Origin: Tetrahymena thermophila SB210
Taxonomy: Eukaryota > Ciliophora > Oligohymenophorea > Hymenostomatida > Tetrahymenidae
Direction: 5' to 3'
DNA: 64,000 bases
NCBI RefSeq assembly: GCF_000189635.1
Contig: NW_002476151.1
Coordinates: forward strand, 124,001 to 188,000
Positions within the stretch are counted from its first letter, which is position 1. Every line of letters starts with the position of its first letter. Position numbers and translations under genes: made by a program. Shown here piece after piece: positions 39,919 through 50,000 of the stretch. The notes beneath the pieces are model-generated. The model was given only the letters and a program-made list of their open reading frames with translations, did not search any database and had not been told where the DNA came from.

Positions 39919-41453
39919 ATGTCATCTTGTAATAGCAGTAGTATTTCTGGAAATTTAAGCCACTCTCATAGTGGAGGACCTTTGCTTACTGCTTAGTAGT
40001 CTCAAGCAGCTCGTGATCTAATACAAGTAGAATAAGAAATAAAAAATACAGTTAACTTGCTAAAAAAATTAAAAATAAATAAAAATGATTCTTGGATTCA
40101 AGAACATATTAATATTGCTAACTCCTAACAACCCTCATCAAGTCGTAAATAAAATACTTTGTTATAAATTTATTTTATTTAATGATTTTTGCATAATCCG
40201 CAATATAGAATAACTTTTTTATAAATGATAGTTTATCCGAAGTACTAAAAAGGTACAAATTATTATCAAGAGTTTTGGAGAACCTATTTAATGAATGAAA
40301 TGATGATAGCTAAGATTAAAGAATTTTCCTCAGAAAATAAGCTATTAGATAATAAAATTTAAGAATTAGAGGTATTTTTAATTCATAATAACTCTTGAAG
40401 TTATTTATATTTTTAACTGAAATTAAATATTAGCAACTTCATAGAGAATATTAGAAACTAGTTTCAATGAAAAATAAAAAGAAAAATAGAAGAACAGCAA
40501 ATGAAATCGAAAAGAGTCATATCTGTCCATATGTTGAATGCTAAAAATTATATGGATCAGAAGTATCTCTAAATTTGCACATCAAGCTAAAACATAATGG
40601 TGGAAATAAAACTGAAAGAGAAAGACTTGCAGTAATAATATTAATTAACTAATCATTTGTTTTTTTGTTAGTTTTTATATTTTTTTCTTTAATTTTTGAT
40701 TAATCAAAGCAAAGCTACGAATGAAAAATATGAAATTGTTAATCAAATTAAAATCAGATAGATATCTTGCTTGCATAATTTAAATTATTAAATTGAAAAG
40801 AAAATTCAATAATTTAATAATTTGATAGTTAAATTTAACGTTTAACAATAAAAATTCTATATTTTAAAATCATTTTTTCAAAAATTTTAATAGAGATCGA
40901 TTTGTTTAGCACAAGAAAATGGCGATTTAGCTCCTGATTTATGCTTAAATTTCCCTCCTGGATATCTAGATGTAAATTTTTTCTAACGTGTATAATAACA
41001 CTAAGTAATATATTTTAATTTTTTAGTAATTCAAAGCTTAATACAATAAAGAAAAAGAGAGATAGCTTAAATTAGAGTAATAAGGTGAAAATTTAGAAAG
41101 CAATACAATCGAAAGAGAGAAAGATCTAGAACCAGTGACCAATTAAGATAATACCATTAAAGATGATTAAGAAGAAATGGAATATAGTGATGAGGAAGAA
41201 GAAGAGTAAGAAGAAAGTATTAAATAAGGTAATAAATTAATTTTAATTGTTTTATTTACTATTAACTTGTTTTTCCAAAGAAAATAAAAAAGCCAATAAA
41301 AAGAAAGACAAAGAAACCAAATAAAAAAAGAGCAAATCTAATGCAAATAAAAATTCTAAAAAACAAAACAAAAAACACAGAGCAGAAGAATATGAAGAAG
41401 ATTAAAACTCACTTTCTTCAACACCTGTTAAAAATTCATAGAGTATATCATGA
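39919..41453 (+). CDS. C2H2 zinc-finger protein with acidic and Lys-rich tail
   Basis: Six exons join in phase: 39919-40160, 40209-40371, 40434-40631, 40894-40971, 41027-41228 and 41281-41453, giving 351 residues and ending at TGA. The Ser-rich N-terminus precedes a conserved-looking block (IVYPKYQKGTNYYQEFW). A coiled region (IKEFSSENKLLDNKIQELE) and a basic stretch (KNKKKNRR) follow. One C2H2 finger has Cys166, Cys171, His184 and His189 (C-x4-C-x12-H-x4-H), followed directly by NGGNKTERERLA. A Pro/Leu-rich exon (LAPDLCLNFPPGYLD) leads to an acidic patch (EYSDEEEEEQEE) and a Lys-rich end with bipartite nuclear-signal character. It is probably a nuclear nucleic-acid-binding or chromatin protein; a lone finger rarely gives strong sequence-specific DNA binding. 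All five introns have GT...AG ends and lengths of 48, 62, 262, 55 and 52. Confidence 0.88.
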
Positions 41454-41905
41454 ACAAAAAAATGATTTTCCTATGAAATATAATTAATAAAAATTACAAA
41501 ATGCAACCAACCAACCTACCACCTATTACCTACCTACCTACATACCTATAAAAAAACAATATTTATCATCTCAAAAATATATACAAACAAATAAATAAAT
41601 AACCTTAATATTCTTTTATAATAGAAATTAATAATAAATTGCATCTTGCTTAAATGCTTTAATAATAAGACTAATAACAGAAATTAAAATATAATTTAAG
41701 TCAAGATGGAATAAAAATATTATACTCTTATAACTTAAATTCTTTATAGATAAATTACATCTCATTGTGTAAAGATGTCAGTATTTAAAATTCATATATT
41801 TGTATATTTGGTACATTAATATTTTAAATATTACAATAATTAAATAACTTTTGCTGAAAATCTCTTTAATTTATGTGCATAGATATTTATTAATAACATA
41901 AAAAG
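41454..41905. other. Intergenic region with a C-rich simple repeat
   Basis: Between the zinc-finger gene and the tRNA-Thr array. It contains a CCAA/ACCT-type microsatellite at about 41504-41548; otherwise A/T filler. Confidence 0.5.
41504..41548. repeat. (ACCT)/(ACCA) imperfect microsatellite
   Basis: Tract of CAACCAACCAACCTACC followed by repeated ACCT units, conspicuous because C is rare here. It is not the ciliate telomere repeat CCCCAA. It lies about 50 bp past the zinc-finger gene's stop, so it may fall in the 3' UTR. Confidence 0.7.
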
Positions 41906-41978
41906 AGCCACTTGGCGGGATTGAACCGCCGACCTTTCGCTTACTAGGCGAATGCTCTAACCACTGAGCTAAAGCGGC
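41906..41978 (-). tRNA. tRNA-Thr (AGT), array copy 1
   Basis: 73 nt including the discriminator base. Read on the minus strand, acceptor GCCGCTT pairs with AAGTGGC. The D arm is TAGCTCAGTGGTTAGAGC. The anticodon stem TTCGC/GCGAA encloses CTAGTAA with anticodon AGT. The T arm GGCGG/CCGCC surrounds TTCAATC. The A and B boxes are intact and a T5 terminator follows. It is identical in sequence to the 12 other intact copies. It is the 3'-most unit of the array. Confidence 0.96.
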
Positions 41979-42110
41979 GAACTTGTAATACAGGCTACGA
42001 CTTACTAAACCTTTTTTAAAATAATTCAATATTTAATAAGAACCTAAATTTAATTAAAAAATAAAAATGTTTAAAAATATAAACTTTCAAAAAAATAAAG
42101 GTAAAAAAAG

Positions 42111-42183
42111 AGCCACTTGGCGGGATTGAACCGCCGACCTTTCGCTTACTAGGCGAATGCTCTAACCACTGAGCTAAAGCGGC
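42111..42183 (-). tRNA. tRNA-Thr (AGT), array copy 2
   Basis: Identical to copy 1 over all 73 nt, with a T7 terminator. Its spacer resembles those of copies 1 and 3-5. Confidence 0.96.
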
Positions 42184-42325
42184 GAACTTGAGATATATGG
42201 CAATACTTACTAAACAATTTTTAATTGAATATTTAATAAGAATCTAAATTTAATTGAAATCTATTTAAAAAATAAAAATGATTAAAAAATTAATTTAAAC
42301 TTTAAAAAAACAAAGGTAAAAAAAG

Positions 42326-42398
42326 AGCCACTTGGCGGGATTGAACCGCCGACCTTTCGCTTACTAGGCGAATGCTCTAACCACTGAGCTAAAGCGGC
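42326..42398 (-). tRNA. tRNA-Thr (AGT), array copy 3
   Basis: Identical 73-nt gene with a T7 terminator. The 5' flank (GATACAGGGTACGACTTACT on the plus strand) is nearly the same as at copy 1. Confidence 0.96.
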
Positions 42399-42549
42399 GA
42401 ACTTGTGATACAGGGTACGACTTACTAAACCTTTTTTAAAAATTAATTGAATATTTAATAAGAACCTAAATTTATTTATTGAGATCTATTAAAAAATAAA
42501 AATGATTAAAAAATTAATTTAAACTTTAAAAAAACAAAGGTAAAAAAAG

Positions 42550-42622
42550 AGCCACTTGGCGGGATTGAACCGCCGACCTTTCGCTTACTAGGCGAATGCT
42601 CTAACCACTGAGCTAAAGCGGC
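42550..42622 (-). tRNA. tRNA-Thr (AGT), array copy 4
   Basis: Identical 73-nt gene with a T7 terminator. Spacer of the copy 1-5 type. Confidence 0.96.
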
Positions 42623-42766
42623 GAACTTGTGATACAGGATACAACTTACTAAACCTTTTTTAAAATTAATTGAATATTTAATAAGAACCTAAATTTAATT
42701 GAGATCTATGAAAAAAATAAAAACGTTTAAAAATTTAAACTTTAAAAAAAACAAAGTTAAAAAAAG

Positions 42767-42839
42767 AGCCACTTGGCGGGATTGAACCGCCGACCTTTCG
42801 CTTACTAGGCGAATGCTCTAACCACTGAGCTAAAGCGGC
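42767..42839 (-). tRNA. tRNA-Thr (AGT), array copy 5
   Basis: Identical 73-nt gene with a T7 terminator. Last unit with the copy 1-5 spacer on its 3' side; the 5' side differs. Confidence 0.96.
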
Positions 42840-43086
42840 GAACTTAAATGATACTCTAAGCAAATATAACTGAGAGAAGGAGTTTTAATTTTAAAAATCA
42901 TTTTTAATAACTCAGCTGCTAAAAAAACTAAAAAAATAAAGATAGATATTTTTATTGAGATAAGTTATGAAATTAATTTAATTACATTTTATTAATTATT
43001 TAGATTAAAAGTAAAAAAAATTGTTTTTGATCATTTAATTAAAAAATTAATACTAAATTTTTTTATCTGATTATTATTATAAAAAG

Positions 43087-43159
43087 AGCCACTTGGCGGG
43101 ATTGAACCGCCGACCTTTCGCTTACTAGGCGAATGCTCTAACCACTGAGCTAAAGCGGC
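43087..43159 (-). tRNA. tRNA-Thr (AGT), array copy 6
   Basis: Identical 73-nt gene with a T5 terminator. Its 5' flank (AGAATGCTAAAATAGAT) is repeated at copy 8. Confidence 0.96.
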
Positions 43160-43356
43160 GAACTTAGAATGCTAAAATAGATTAATTGCTTTGGGTAAAC
43201 TTTTAAGGTATTAAAAATTATTTTAGCTCATTAAAATATTTTTATTTTAAAAAATATTATTCAAAATAAAGAGCCCACTTAGGAAAATATATTTAAATGT
43301 AGAAAAAAAAATTTTTTATTTAAATAAGCATAATAAGCTAGCAAGAATTAAAAAAG

Positions 43357-43429
43357 AGCCACTTGGCGGGATTGAACCGCCGACCTTTCGCTTACTAGGC
43401 GAATGCTCTAACCACTGAGCTAAAGCGGC
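43357..43429 (-). tRNA. tRNA-Thr (AGT), array copy 7
   Basis: Identical 73-nt gene with a T6 terminator. Its 3' spacer (AATAAGCTAGCAAGAAT) is repeated at copy 9. Confidence 0.96.
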
Positions 43430-43525
43430 GAACTTAGAATTAAAAAACCAAAACAAAATTTTTTTGCTATTTTTAATTAATTGTTAAATTATTTTTAAAA
43501 ACTAAAATATTTTGTAAAAAAATAG

Positions 43526-43598
43526 AGCCACTTGGCGGGATTGAACCGCCGACCTTTCGCTTACTAGGCGAATGCTCTAACCACTGAGCTAAAGCGGC
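43526..43598 (-). tRNA. tRNA-Thr (AGT), array copy 8
   Basis: Identical 73-nt gene; a T7 terminator starts four bases past the discriminator. Partner of copy 6 in a segmental duplication. Confidence 0.96.
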
Positions 43599-43792
43599 GA
43601 ACTCAGAATGCTAAAATAGATAAGTTGCTTTGGGTAAACTTTTAAGCTATTATAAATTATTTTAGCTCACTAAAATATTTTTATTTTAAAAAATATTATA
43701 CAATAAAAAAGATCCCACTTAGGAAAATTTAAATGTAGTAAAAAAAGTTTTTTATTTACATAAATATAATAAGCTAGCAAGAATCAAAAAAG

Positions 43793-43865
43793 AGCCACTT
43801 GGCGGGATTGAACCGCCGACCTTTCGCTTACTAGGCGAATGCTCTAACCACTGAGCTAAAGCGGC
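43793..43865 (-). tRNA. tRNA-Thr (AGT), array copy 9
   Basis: Identical 73-nt gene with a T6 terminator. Partner of copy 7 in a segmental duplication. Confidence 0.96.
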
Positions 43866-43968
43866 GAACTTGAAATTAAATTTATAAATTCATTTTAGTT
43901 TTTTTAAGAATTCATAATTTGTTTAAGGTTTTAAATAAATTTATTTAAATATTAACTATTACAAAAAG

Positions 43969-44041
43969 AGCCACTTGGCGGGATTGAACCGCCGACCTTT
44001 CGCTTACTAGGCGAATGCTCTAACCACTGAGCTAAAGCGGC
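43969..44041 (-). tRNA. tRNA-Thr (AGT), array copy 10
   Basis: Identical 73-nt gene with a T5 terminator. Its spacers are not clearly related to the other two spacer types. Confidence 0.96.
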
Positions 44042-44151
44042 GAACTTATAATTCTGAACGAGGTACCTTACTTAGAATACATTTTTAAAACTTATAAATA
44101 ATTTTAAATTCTCTAAAATAGTTTTAATATTATAAAGAGTATAAAAGAGTG

Positions 44152-44224
44152 AGCAACTTGGCAGGATTAAAGCATCGACCTTTCGCTTACTAGGCAAATG
44201 CTCTAATCACTAAGCTAAAGTGGC
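44152..44224 (-). pseudogene. tRNA-Thr (AGT) pseudogene, array copy 11
   Basis: Aligns to the other copies without gaps but has 10 substitutions, 8 of them C-to-T or G-to-A on the plus strand. The acceptor stem gains one mismatch. The T arm changes from GGCGG/CCGCC to GATGC/CTGCC and no longer pairs well, and the B box is altered. The anticodon loop CTAGTAA is unchanged. Only a T4 run follows. Probably not functional. Confidence 0.9.
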
Positions 44225-44335
44225 GAATTTTAATCTTTAAATAAATTTTAATAAATTAACTTCTAAAAATATATAAATTATTTTTAAATTAATAAAATAA
44301 TTTGCCAATATCAATTAAGAAATCATAAAAAAGAG

Positions 44336-44408
44336 AGCCACTTGGCGGGATTGAACCGCCGACCTTTCGCTTACTAGGCGAATGCTCTAACCACTGAGCT
44401 AAAGCGGC
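44336..44408 (-). tRNA. tRNA-Thr (AGT), array copy 12
   Basis: Identical 73-nt gene with a T6 terminator, directly upstream of the pseudogene. Its perfect sequence shows that the decay next door is local. Confidence 0.96.
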
Positions 44409-44491
44409 GAATTTAATAAAGTAAGCAGCTTAATATATTTAAAAGACCCCTTTTTTAAGCAAATAATAATTTAATTAAAAAATAAAAAGAG

Positions 44492-44564
44492 AGCCACTTG
44501 GCGGGATTGAACCGCCGACCTTTCGCTTACTAGGCGAATGCTCTAACCACTGAGCTAAAGCGGC
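44492..44564 (-). tRNA. tRNA-Thr (AGT), array copy 13
   Basis: Identical 73-nt gene with a T5 terminator. Shortest unit distance in the array (156 bp from copy 12). Confidence 0.96.
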
Positions 44565-44672
44565 GAACTTGAAATTTAAAAATAAAACCTTACTTTGGAT
44601 AATTTTTTATTTAGTTCTTATTTTTTTTTAACTGTTAAAACATTTTTGTGCGATTATAAAAAGTAAAAAGAG

Positions 44673-44745
44673 AGCCACTTGGCGGGATTGAACCGCCGAC
44701 CTTTCGCTTACTAGGCGAATGCTCTAACCACTGAGCTAAAGCGGC
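44673..44745 (-). tRNA. tRNA-Thr (AGT), array copy 14
   Basis: Identical 73-nt gene with a T5 terminator. An extra base at the 5' junction (GCGGCCGAAC on the plus strand instead of GCGGCGAAC) lies just outside the mature tRNA. First unit of the array in its own orientation. Confidence 0.95.
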
Positions 44746-45235
44746 CGAACTTAAATTTTAAATAAAAATAATTATACTTATCAAAATTTCATATTCAAAA
44801 CTTCATTATTGTAGTAAATATTCTATTTAGCTGAGATTAAATTTGAAAAAAGATATATTTAGTAGTTTAGTCTTTACATTAACTTTCAATAAATAATTAA
44901 AAAACTTAAAATGAAAAAATTGTAAATCCCATAATCCCAAAAATTTACTTTTAAAAAGTTATAATTAATATTAATAATATCTTAATTCTTGTTTATCTAT
45001 CATTTGTAAATATAAAAAATTTTAATAATTACTTTATTTATTAAAATATAAAATAAATTTTCACAATTTTTATTTAGTTTAATATTTTTTTTTTTGTAAG
45101 AATATAGCAAAAATAAAAGAACAAATAAGAAGTTTAATGTAAAAATATACTTAATATCTTATTTATTGTGTTTACAATTATTTTTCTAGTATAATTAAAT
45201 TTATTTTTTTCCAAATCAAAAACTCAAATTTAATA
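44746..45235. other. AT-rich intergenic region
   Basis: About 490 bp of A/T filler between the tRNA array and the acid phosphatase gene. Nothing recognised. Confidence 0.5.
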
Positions 45236-46735
45236 TCAAAGATTATCTGAAAATTCTATGTGTTTTTATTGTGAAGAATTGTTATTTAATTTTCTATAGA
45301 ATTTACAAGCTAGATAACTAGATATTAAAAATAAAGTAAACACAATTATGGTAATTGCTATAAACCAGGTAGGAATATCTTATAAACTGCTATCTTCATG
45401 ATTATAATAGTTTGTATTTTCACAAATTACATCCCAATCTTTGATTTACCAATCTGTAAATTTTGTTTTGAAATCTGAAAATAACATAGTATCATTTCCT
45501 TGATTAAACTTTAAATAATCTCCATTATATCTAATTGATATAAACAATTAATTATCTAAGTTGCTTTTTCTTAGCTCGAATAAGATGTTGCTAGCAACTT
45601 TTACAATATTAGTGAAACATACTTTAGTTTCATCCCAATTTTTATCTACTAGCTTTTTCTTTATGCAATCATATCCAGTTAAATTTAGAGTGTTTAAAAT
45701 CATATTAACTGTTGTGTCATGAGCAAAAAATAATACTAGTTTGTGATCAGTTTTATTTTCTATATAATAATCTAAATGAGATAAAAGCAAATTATAAAAT
45801 GGAGTTGATATTGCTTTAAGTTAATACTCTCTTAAAAAAAAAATAATAAAGAATTGTAATTATGAAATATCTTGCATAGTCTAGAATAGTTCATCATCTA
45901 TTTATGGATAATTCGAACCTCCTTTCTGCTTTTAGCATAAAATAGCATCCATCCATTCGTAAACTTAGTTTATGTCTAATGGAGTGGGAAGATCACTTTT
46001 TATGAATTCTTATATTTTTTATTGCAATAAATCAATTTGTGGTTTATAATAATTTGACACTTCTTGCCATTCCTTACTTTACATATTTTATTCTCTCCAT
46101 TTAATTGATGCATTACAAGCATTTCCATGAGTCAGTAAATACTTATCTTAATCTTAAGGTAAAGTTCTTATTGGTATTGGAAAGATATCTTTTCCGATAG
46201 ATAAATTGCCATCTGGTTTAGTAATATTTTAAATTATTTGAGAATCAAAGGGAGGATCAAAATACTTTTGATCAACTTTACTGTTAATAGCAGCAGTTTG
46301 CTAATATAATCCATGAAGAAAGCTCTAAGCTGATTAAATCGTTCTATTTATTTTTAAATATAGTATTAATTTAAGAGTATGATGATTTATTCTAAGTTTA
46401 GTAAAATAGTTTAATATTTAACACTACCTATTTTTATCTGTTGATTGAACATATATCTCTGATGGTTCATAATTTAAGCTTATTAGCTTTTCATTTTCTG
46501 CAAATATTTTATGAAAAACTCTTCCTAATTCGTTTTGTTGCCTCATTCCTACTGGAGTGAGTTCTCCAGAATATTTTATATCTTCTGGATCAGCAAGCTT
46601 AGGAGTTTCAACATATCTTGTGCCGTGTCTTATGACTGAAACTACTTTAAGTAAAGTGCTATTAGATATTTGAAATTATGCAGAGCTGAATATCAAAAAT
46701 TTTTATAATAAAAGTAAAATTAGTTAATATTTCAT
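45236..46735 (-). CDS. Histidine acid phosphatase, membrane-anchored
   Basis: Hydrolyses phosphate monoesters at acidic pH through a phosphohistidine intermediate (histidine phosphatase superfamily, clade 2). Two exons (46428-46735 and 45236-46343, intron 46344-46427) give 471 residues. Residues 1-20 are a signal peptide (MKYQLILLLLQKFLIF). The catalytic R-H-G-T-R is at 36-40, after VVSVI. The proton-donor H-D is at 311-312 in FFAHDTT. SAQSFLHGLY matches the usual helix after the first exon. One membrane segment near residues 425-447 (WFIAITIIVFTLFLISSYLA) and a short basic tail indicate type I anchoring in lysosome, phagosome or plasma membrane with a luminal or external catalytic domain. 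Length fits eukaryotic lysosomal acid phosphatases. All catalytic residues needed are visible. Confidence 0.93.
46344..46427 (-). other. Intron of the acid phosphatase gene
   Basis: 84-bp GT...AG intron (GTAGTGTTAAAT...AAATAAATAG). Splicing joins STDKN to RTIQSAQSF and makes the total coding length divisible by three. Confidence 0.8.
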
Positions 46736-47089
46736 TTATGCTTATTTTATATAAACAATTATTACAGCTTTATTTTAAATAACTTAACAAAAAATTATTT
46801 AAATACAATAAAGAAAACCTAATAATCTTTAAAGCTGTTTAAATATAAAATACAAAAAATAATATCGACTGAATAACAAACAAATGCTTTATATTTAAAA
46901 TTTGATTTTAAATAAAATAATTTATTTTTTCTCTATATTTAATAACTCAAAGAATAATCTAACATTTAAAAGATAAATAAAAAAAATTGATATAAATATT
47001 TGTGTAATTTTTACAAAACATAAATTTCCACTTTTTTTCTTATTTTTCTTATTATTTTTTTTTTATAAAAATATAAAATTATTTCATAA
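46736..47089. other. AT-rich intergenic region
   Basis: About 350 bp between two minus-strand genes; promoter of the acid phosphatase on the left side. No motif recognised. Confidence 0.5.
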
Positions 47090-50000
47090 TCATTTTTCAT
47101 CTTTGAAATTTACATGAAAAGATTTTAATTTTTCCATTACTCTTCTATGTCCATTCTTATTAGCTTTACTAAATTGTGGCTTTTCAATTCTTTTTCTATC
47201 AGATGGCTGCTAGTCTTAGACAAAATTTTTAAGTATTTCAGAACTTTGAATGATTGGAATGTACTCTAATCCATTTTCAATACCACTTACTGATTTATCT
47301 ACATTTTTGAGAGTTAAACTTCTTAATTTAGATTCTGGAGAGGCCATTAAAACTCTTTCTGAGCTTGCAATATCCTTATCTATTATATTCTATAACCCTT
47401 ACATATTTTAGCTTTCCTGACCTTGAGCTCTAAAATCTTCACTTTACTGCTCGCTAGATTTTCTATCAAATTAAAATGATGGTGGCTTTAAGGAAGAAGA
47501 ACTTTTTTAAAAGTTGCTAGGTATTAAGTTAAAAGTAGAGCTGTTTCCTCTAAGATTTGAGCTAGAAGGGAGAGGGGAGGGCCTTTAAGTTTTAGTTGGA
47601 GACTCATTAAGCACACTAATTTCTTATCTTTCAACAGCATCGTGAGTTGAGTTTGAGTTTTGTTATTTTATTGAAACATTCATTGGTCTCTTTAATCCTG
47701 GTCTACTAAGAGGAGGTTTTTTATTGTTTAATTTGACCTCTTCCATTTAATCCTTTTATAGGCTATCTTCACAAATATTTTGATTTTCTTATTTCGTAGT
47801 GGTAGGAGACATAGGTACTACTTTATTTAAAGCTATTTAGTTTTCTCTCTTTTAAAGTTTTTCTTTAGCATGCTTTAAAAGCTAAAATACCTTGGTTAAT
47901 ACTTCTTTAACGAAAAATCCTAGCTCAAGCATGATTATAAATATTAAATTACCTATTACAATCCAACCCAGCAACATTTGAGATTCTTCATTACTAAACT
48001 TAGGTACCATGAATAAAAATAAGAGGGAAGTACTTGTGAGGAAAAAAAAGCTGGAAATTATATCTCTGTAATTATAAGATTTATGTTTGTTTGGCTTTGT
48101 TTTTATAACTAAGCAAAGCATAAAAAGATTCCAAACATTTAAACATATTAATTAGACAAAAGGAGAAAATCCAAATCCACCAATTACAATAGAGTAATAG
48201 TATTTTCTAATATATTATATAGGATAATAGTACTGAAAGCTAGAATTATCAGATATCGAATGTATTTAATTTGTCAGTTTTTTATTGTAAATTAGATAAA
48301 TTAAAGCAATTGGAATTAACGATATGATTATTCCAATAGATAGCAAAATATAATTTACTATTTCAGCTACGTGGTGATTATATTAAAATTGCTAAACTTA
48401 CAAAACAATTGCAATTGCTAACTCTATGTAAATTACAAATAAGAATTCAAAGTAAATATTAAATGTGAACACTTTTGTTCTAACGAGGTTAATGTACTTT
48501 TACCACACAGGCTTTATTCTCAGTCCCATTTCAATTAAGTAGACAATAAAATTAGTCATCAAAATAGTGATTATAAGTGATAAATATTCTCCTATAAAAA
48601 TATTTTTATAATTTAAAAATTTAATTATAATTTAATACAAAAAAGTAAGTAAATAAATACCAAAGTTCTCAAGATAGAATCCTTAAATTTTTTTAAATTC
48701 GAATTTTTCAGGAGATTTATATTCTACTTCATGAAAGTCTTCTATCAGCTCAAAAAAGTTTTCAAAAGGAATTTTGACATCTTTAACTGAATTGTAGAAT
48801 GAATCCAAGTTGTAAGGGAAGCTTTAAAGAATAACAAAATAAATTATTTACTATTTTCATAAATTGAGAATTAATTTTAAATTTAATGAATTACTCTAAA
48901 TTAATGAAGTTCATAAGATAAATAAGCTGAGAAACATCCACAGCTGAAGCAATAAACTAAAAGTTTCCTGAAATAGCAAGAGGTAATAATGACGCTATAG
49001 TAGCCTTAGAAGCTACTTCAGCAGCATTGCCTATTGCTTCTGTAGCTTTCTCTGTTGTACCACTTGCTTAATAAGTTAGAAATCCTGAAACCTATTGAGT
49101 ATAGCTGAATAAATTAGATTATGAGTTTTAATCAAACATAAAGGATATTGTATAATTCTAGCTAGAGGGGACTGAATTAGGAGAAATCGTTACTATAATA
49201 GTATTATCAGAAATGATTTAGCTTTAAAAACTATATTTACCACTAAATGATAATACATCAACATTAACATTTTTAGAAAATTGGTTAATATTTGTTAAAT
49301 TTTAGTCAAATTAAATAAAGAATTTGTTTGATTCAAATTCAGTTATTTAATAATATATTTTCATCACAAGAATACATTAATTGATTTAGTTAGGTTCATA
49401 ACCTTACGGGCAAGTAGAAACACAAGTATTAAGAAAAATATAGTAAGACTTTTAGCATTAGATGCATATATTTGTATTTTAACAAATTTGGCAATACGAT
49501 ATTTAGCACTGTTAATTATTTTACTTGCAAATATCTGAACCAGCTACTTCACTATAACCTTATTGGCAAATGCAGGTGCTAGTTAAGCTGTCCAACTATC
49601 TAAATTAAACAAGCGAATTGCATGAAGTGCAAACATTTTTATTACTACATGTTAAACAAGTTGAATTACAAGATTAACAAATACCATTATTATCTAAATA
49701 TTAACCATCTTTACAAATGCAAAGATTATTGGCATTTGGTTAAGCATTTATATCACTACATTATAAGCAGCCATTTTAATTGCATTTACTACATCCTATA
49801 CTACAAGCTTTGCAGACTCCATTGCTGTCTAAATAATAGCCATTTTAGCAAACACAAACTTTATTTGAATCAGGCTAAGCTTTACTATCACTGCATTATA
49901 AGCATCCACTTGAATTGCATTTACTACATCCTATACTACAAGCTTTGCAGACTCCATTGCTGTCTAAATAATAGCCATTTTAGCAAACACAAACTTTATT

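Larger units (their letters stand above)
43087..43865. repeat. Segmental duplication of a two-tRNA block
   Basis: 43087-43429 and 43526-43865 share the same tRNA pair and near-identical spacers, including GCTTTGGGTAAACTTTTAAG and AAGCTAGCAAGAAT. Each spacer carries a CCCACTTAGGAAAAT piece (43274 and 43714) that resembles a tRNA 3' end. Confidence 0.8.
41906..44745 (-). repeat. Tandem tRNA-Thr gene array, 14 units
   Basis: Fourteen same-strand units, spaced 156-320 bp start to start. Thirteen are identical and one is decayed. Spacers of copies 1-5 belong to one family (unit about 205-224 bp). The segment with copies 6-7 (43087-43429) is repeated as copies 8-9 (43526-43865). Each unit has its own Pol III terminator, so they are separate transcription units. 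Confidence 0.93.

Noticed and set aside
41504-41548. C-rich tract as a possible telomere or chromosome-breakage site
   Set aside because: Repeat is ACCT/ACCA, not CCCCAA, and I did not see the 15-base Tetrahymena breakage sequence in the window.
41906-44745. Regularly spaced identical repeats that look like a CRISPR array
   Set aside because: The repeat unit is a complete tRNA-Thr cloverleaf with its own terminator, spacers are AT-rich and mutually related, and the genome is eukaryotic.
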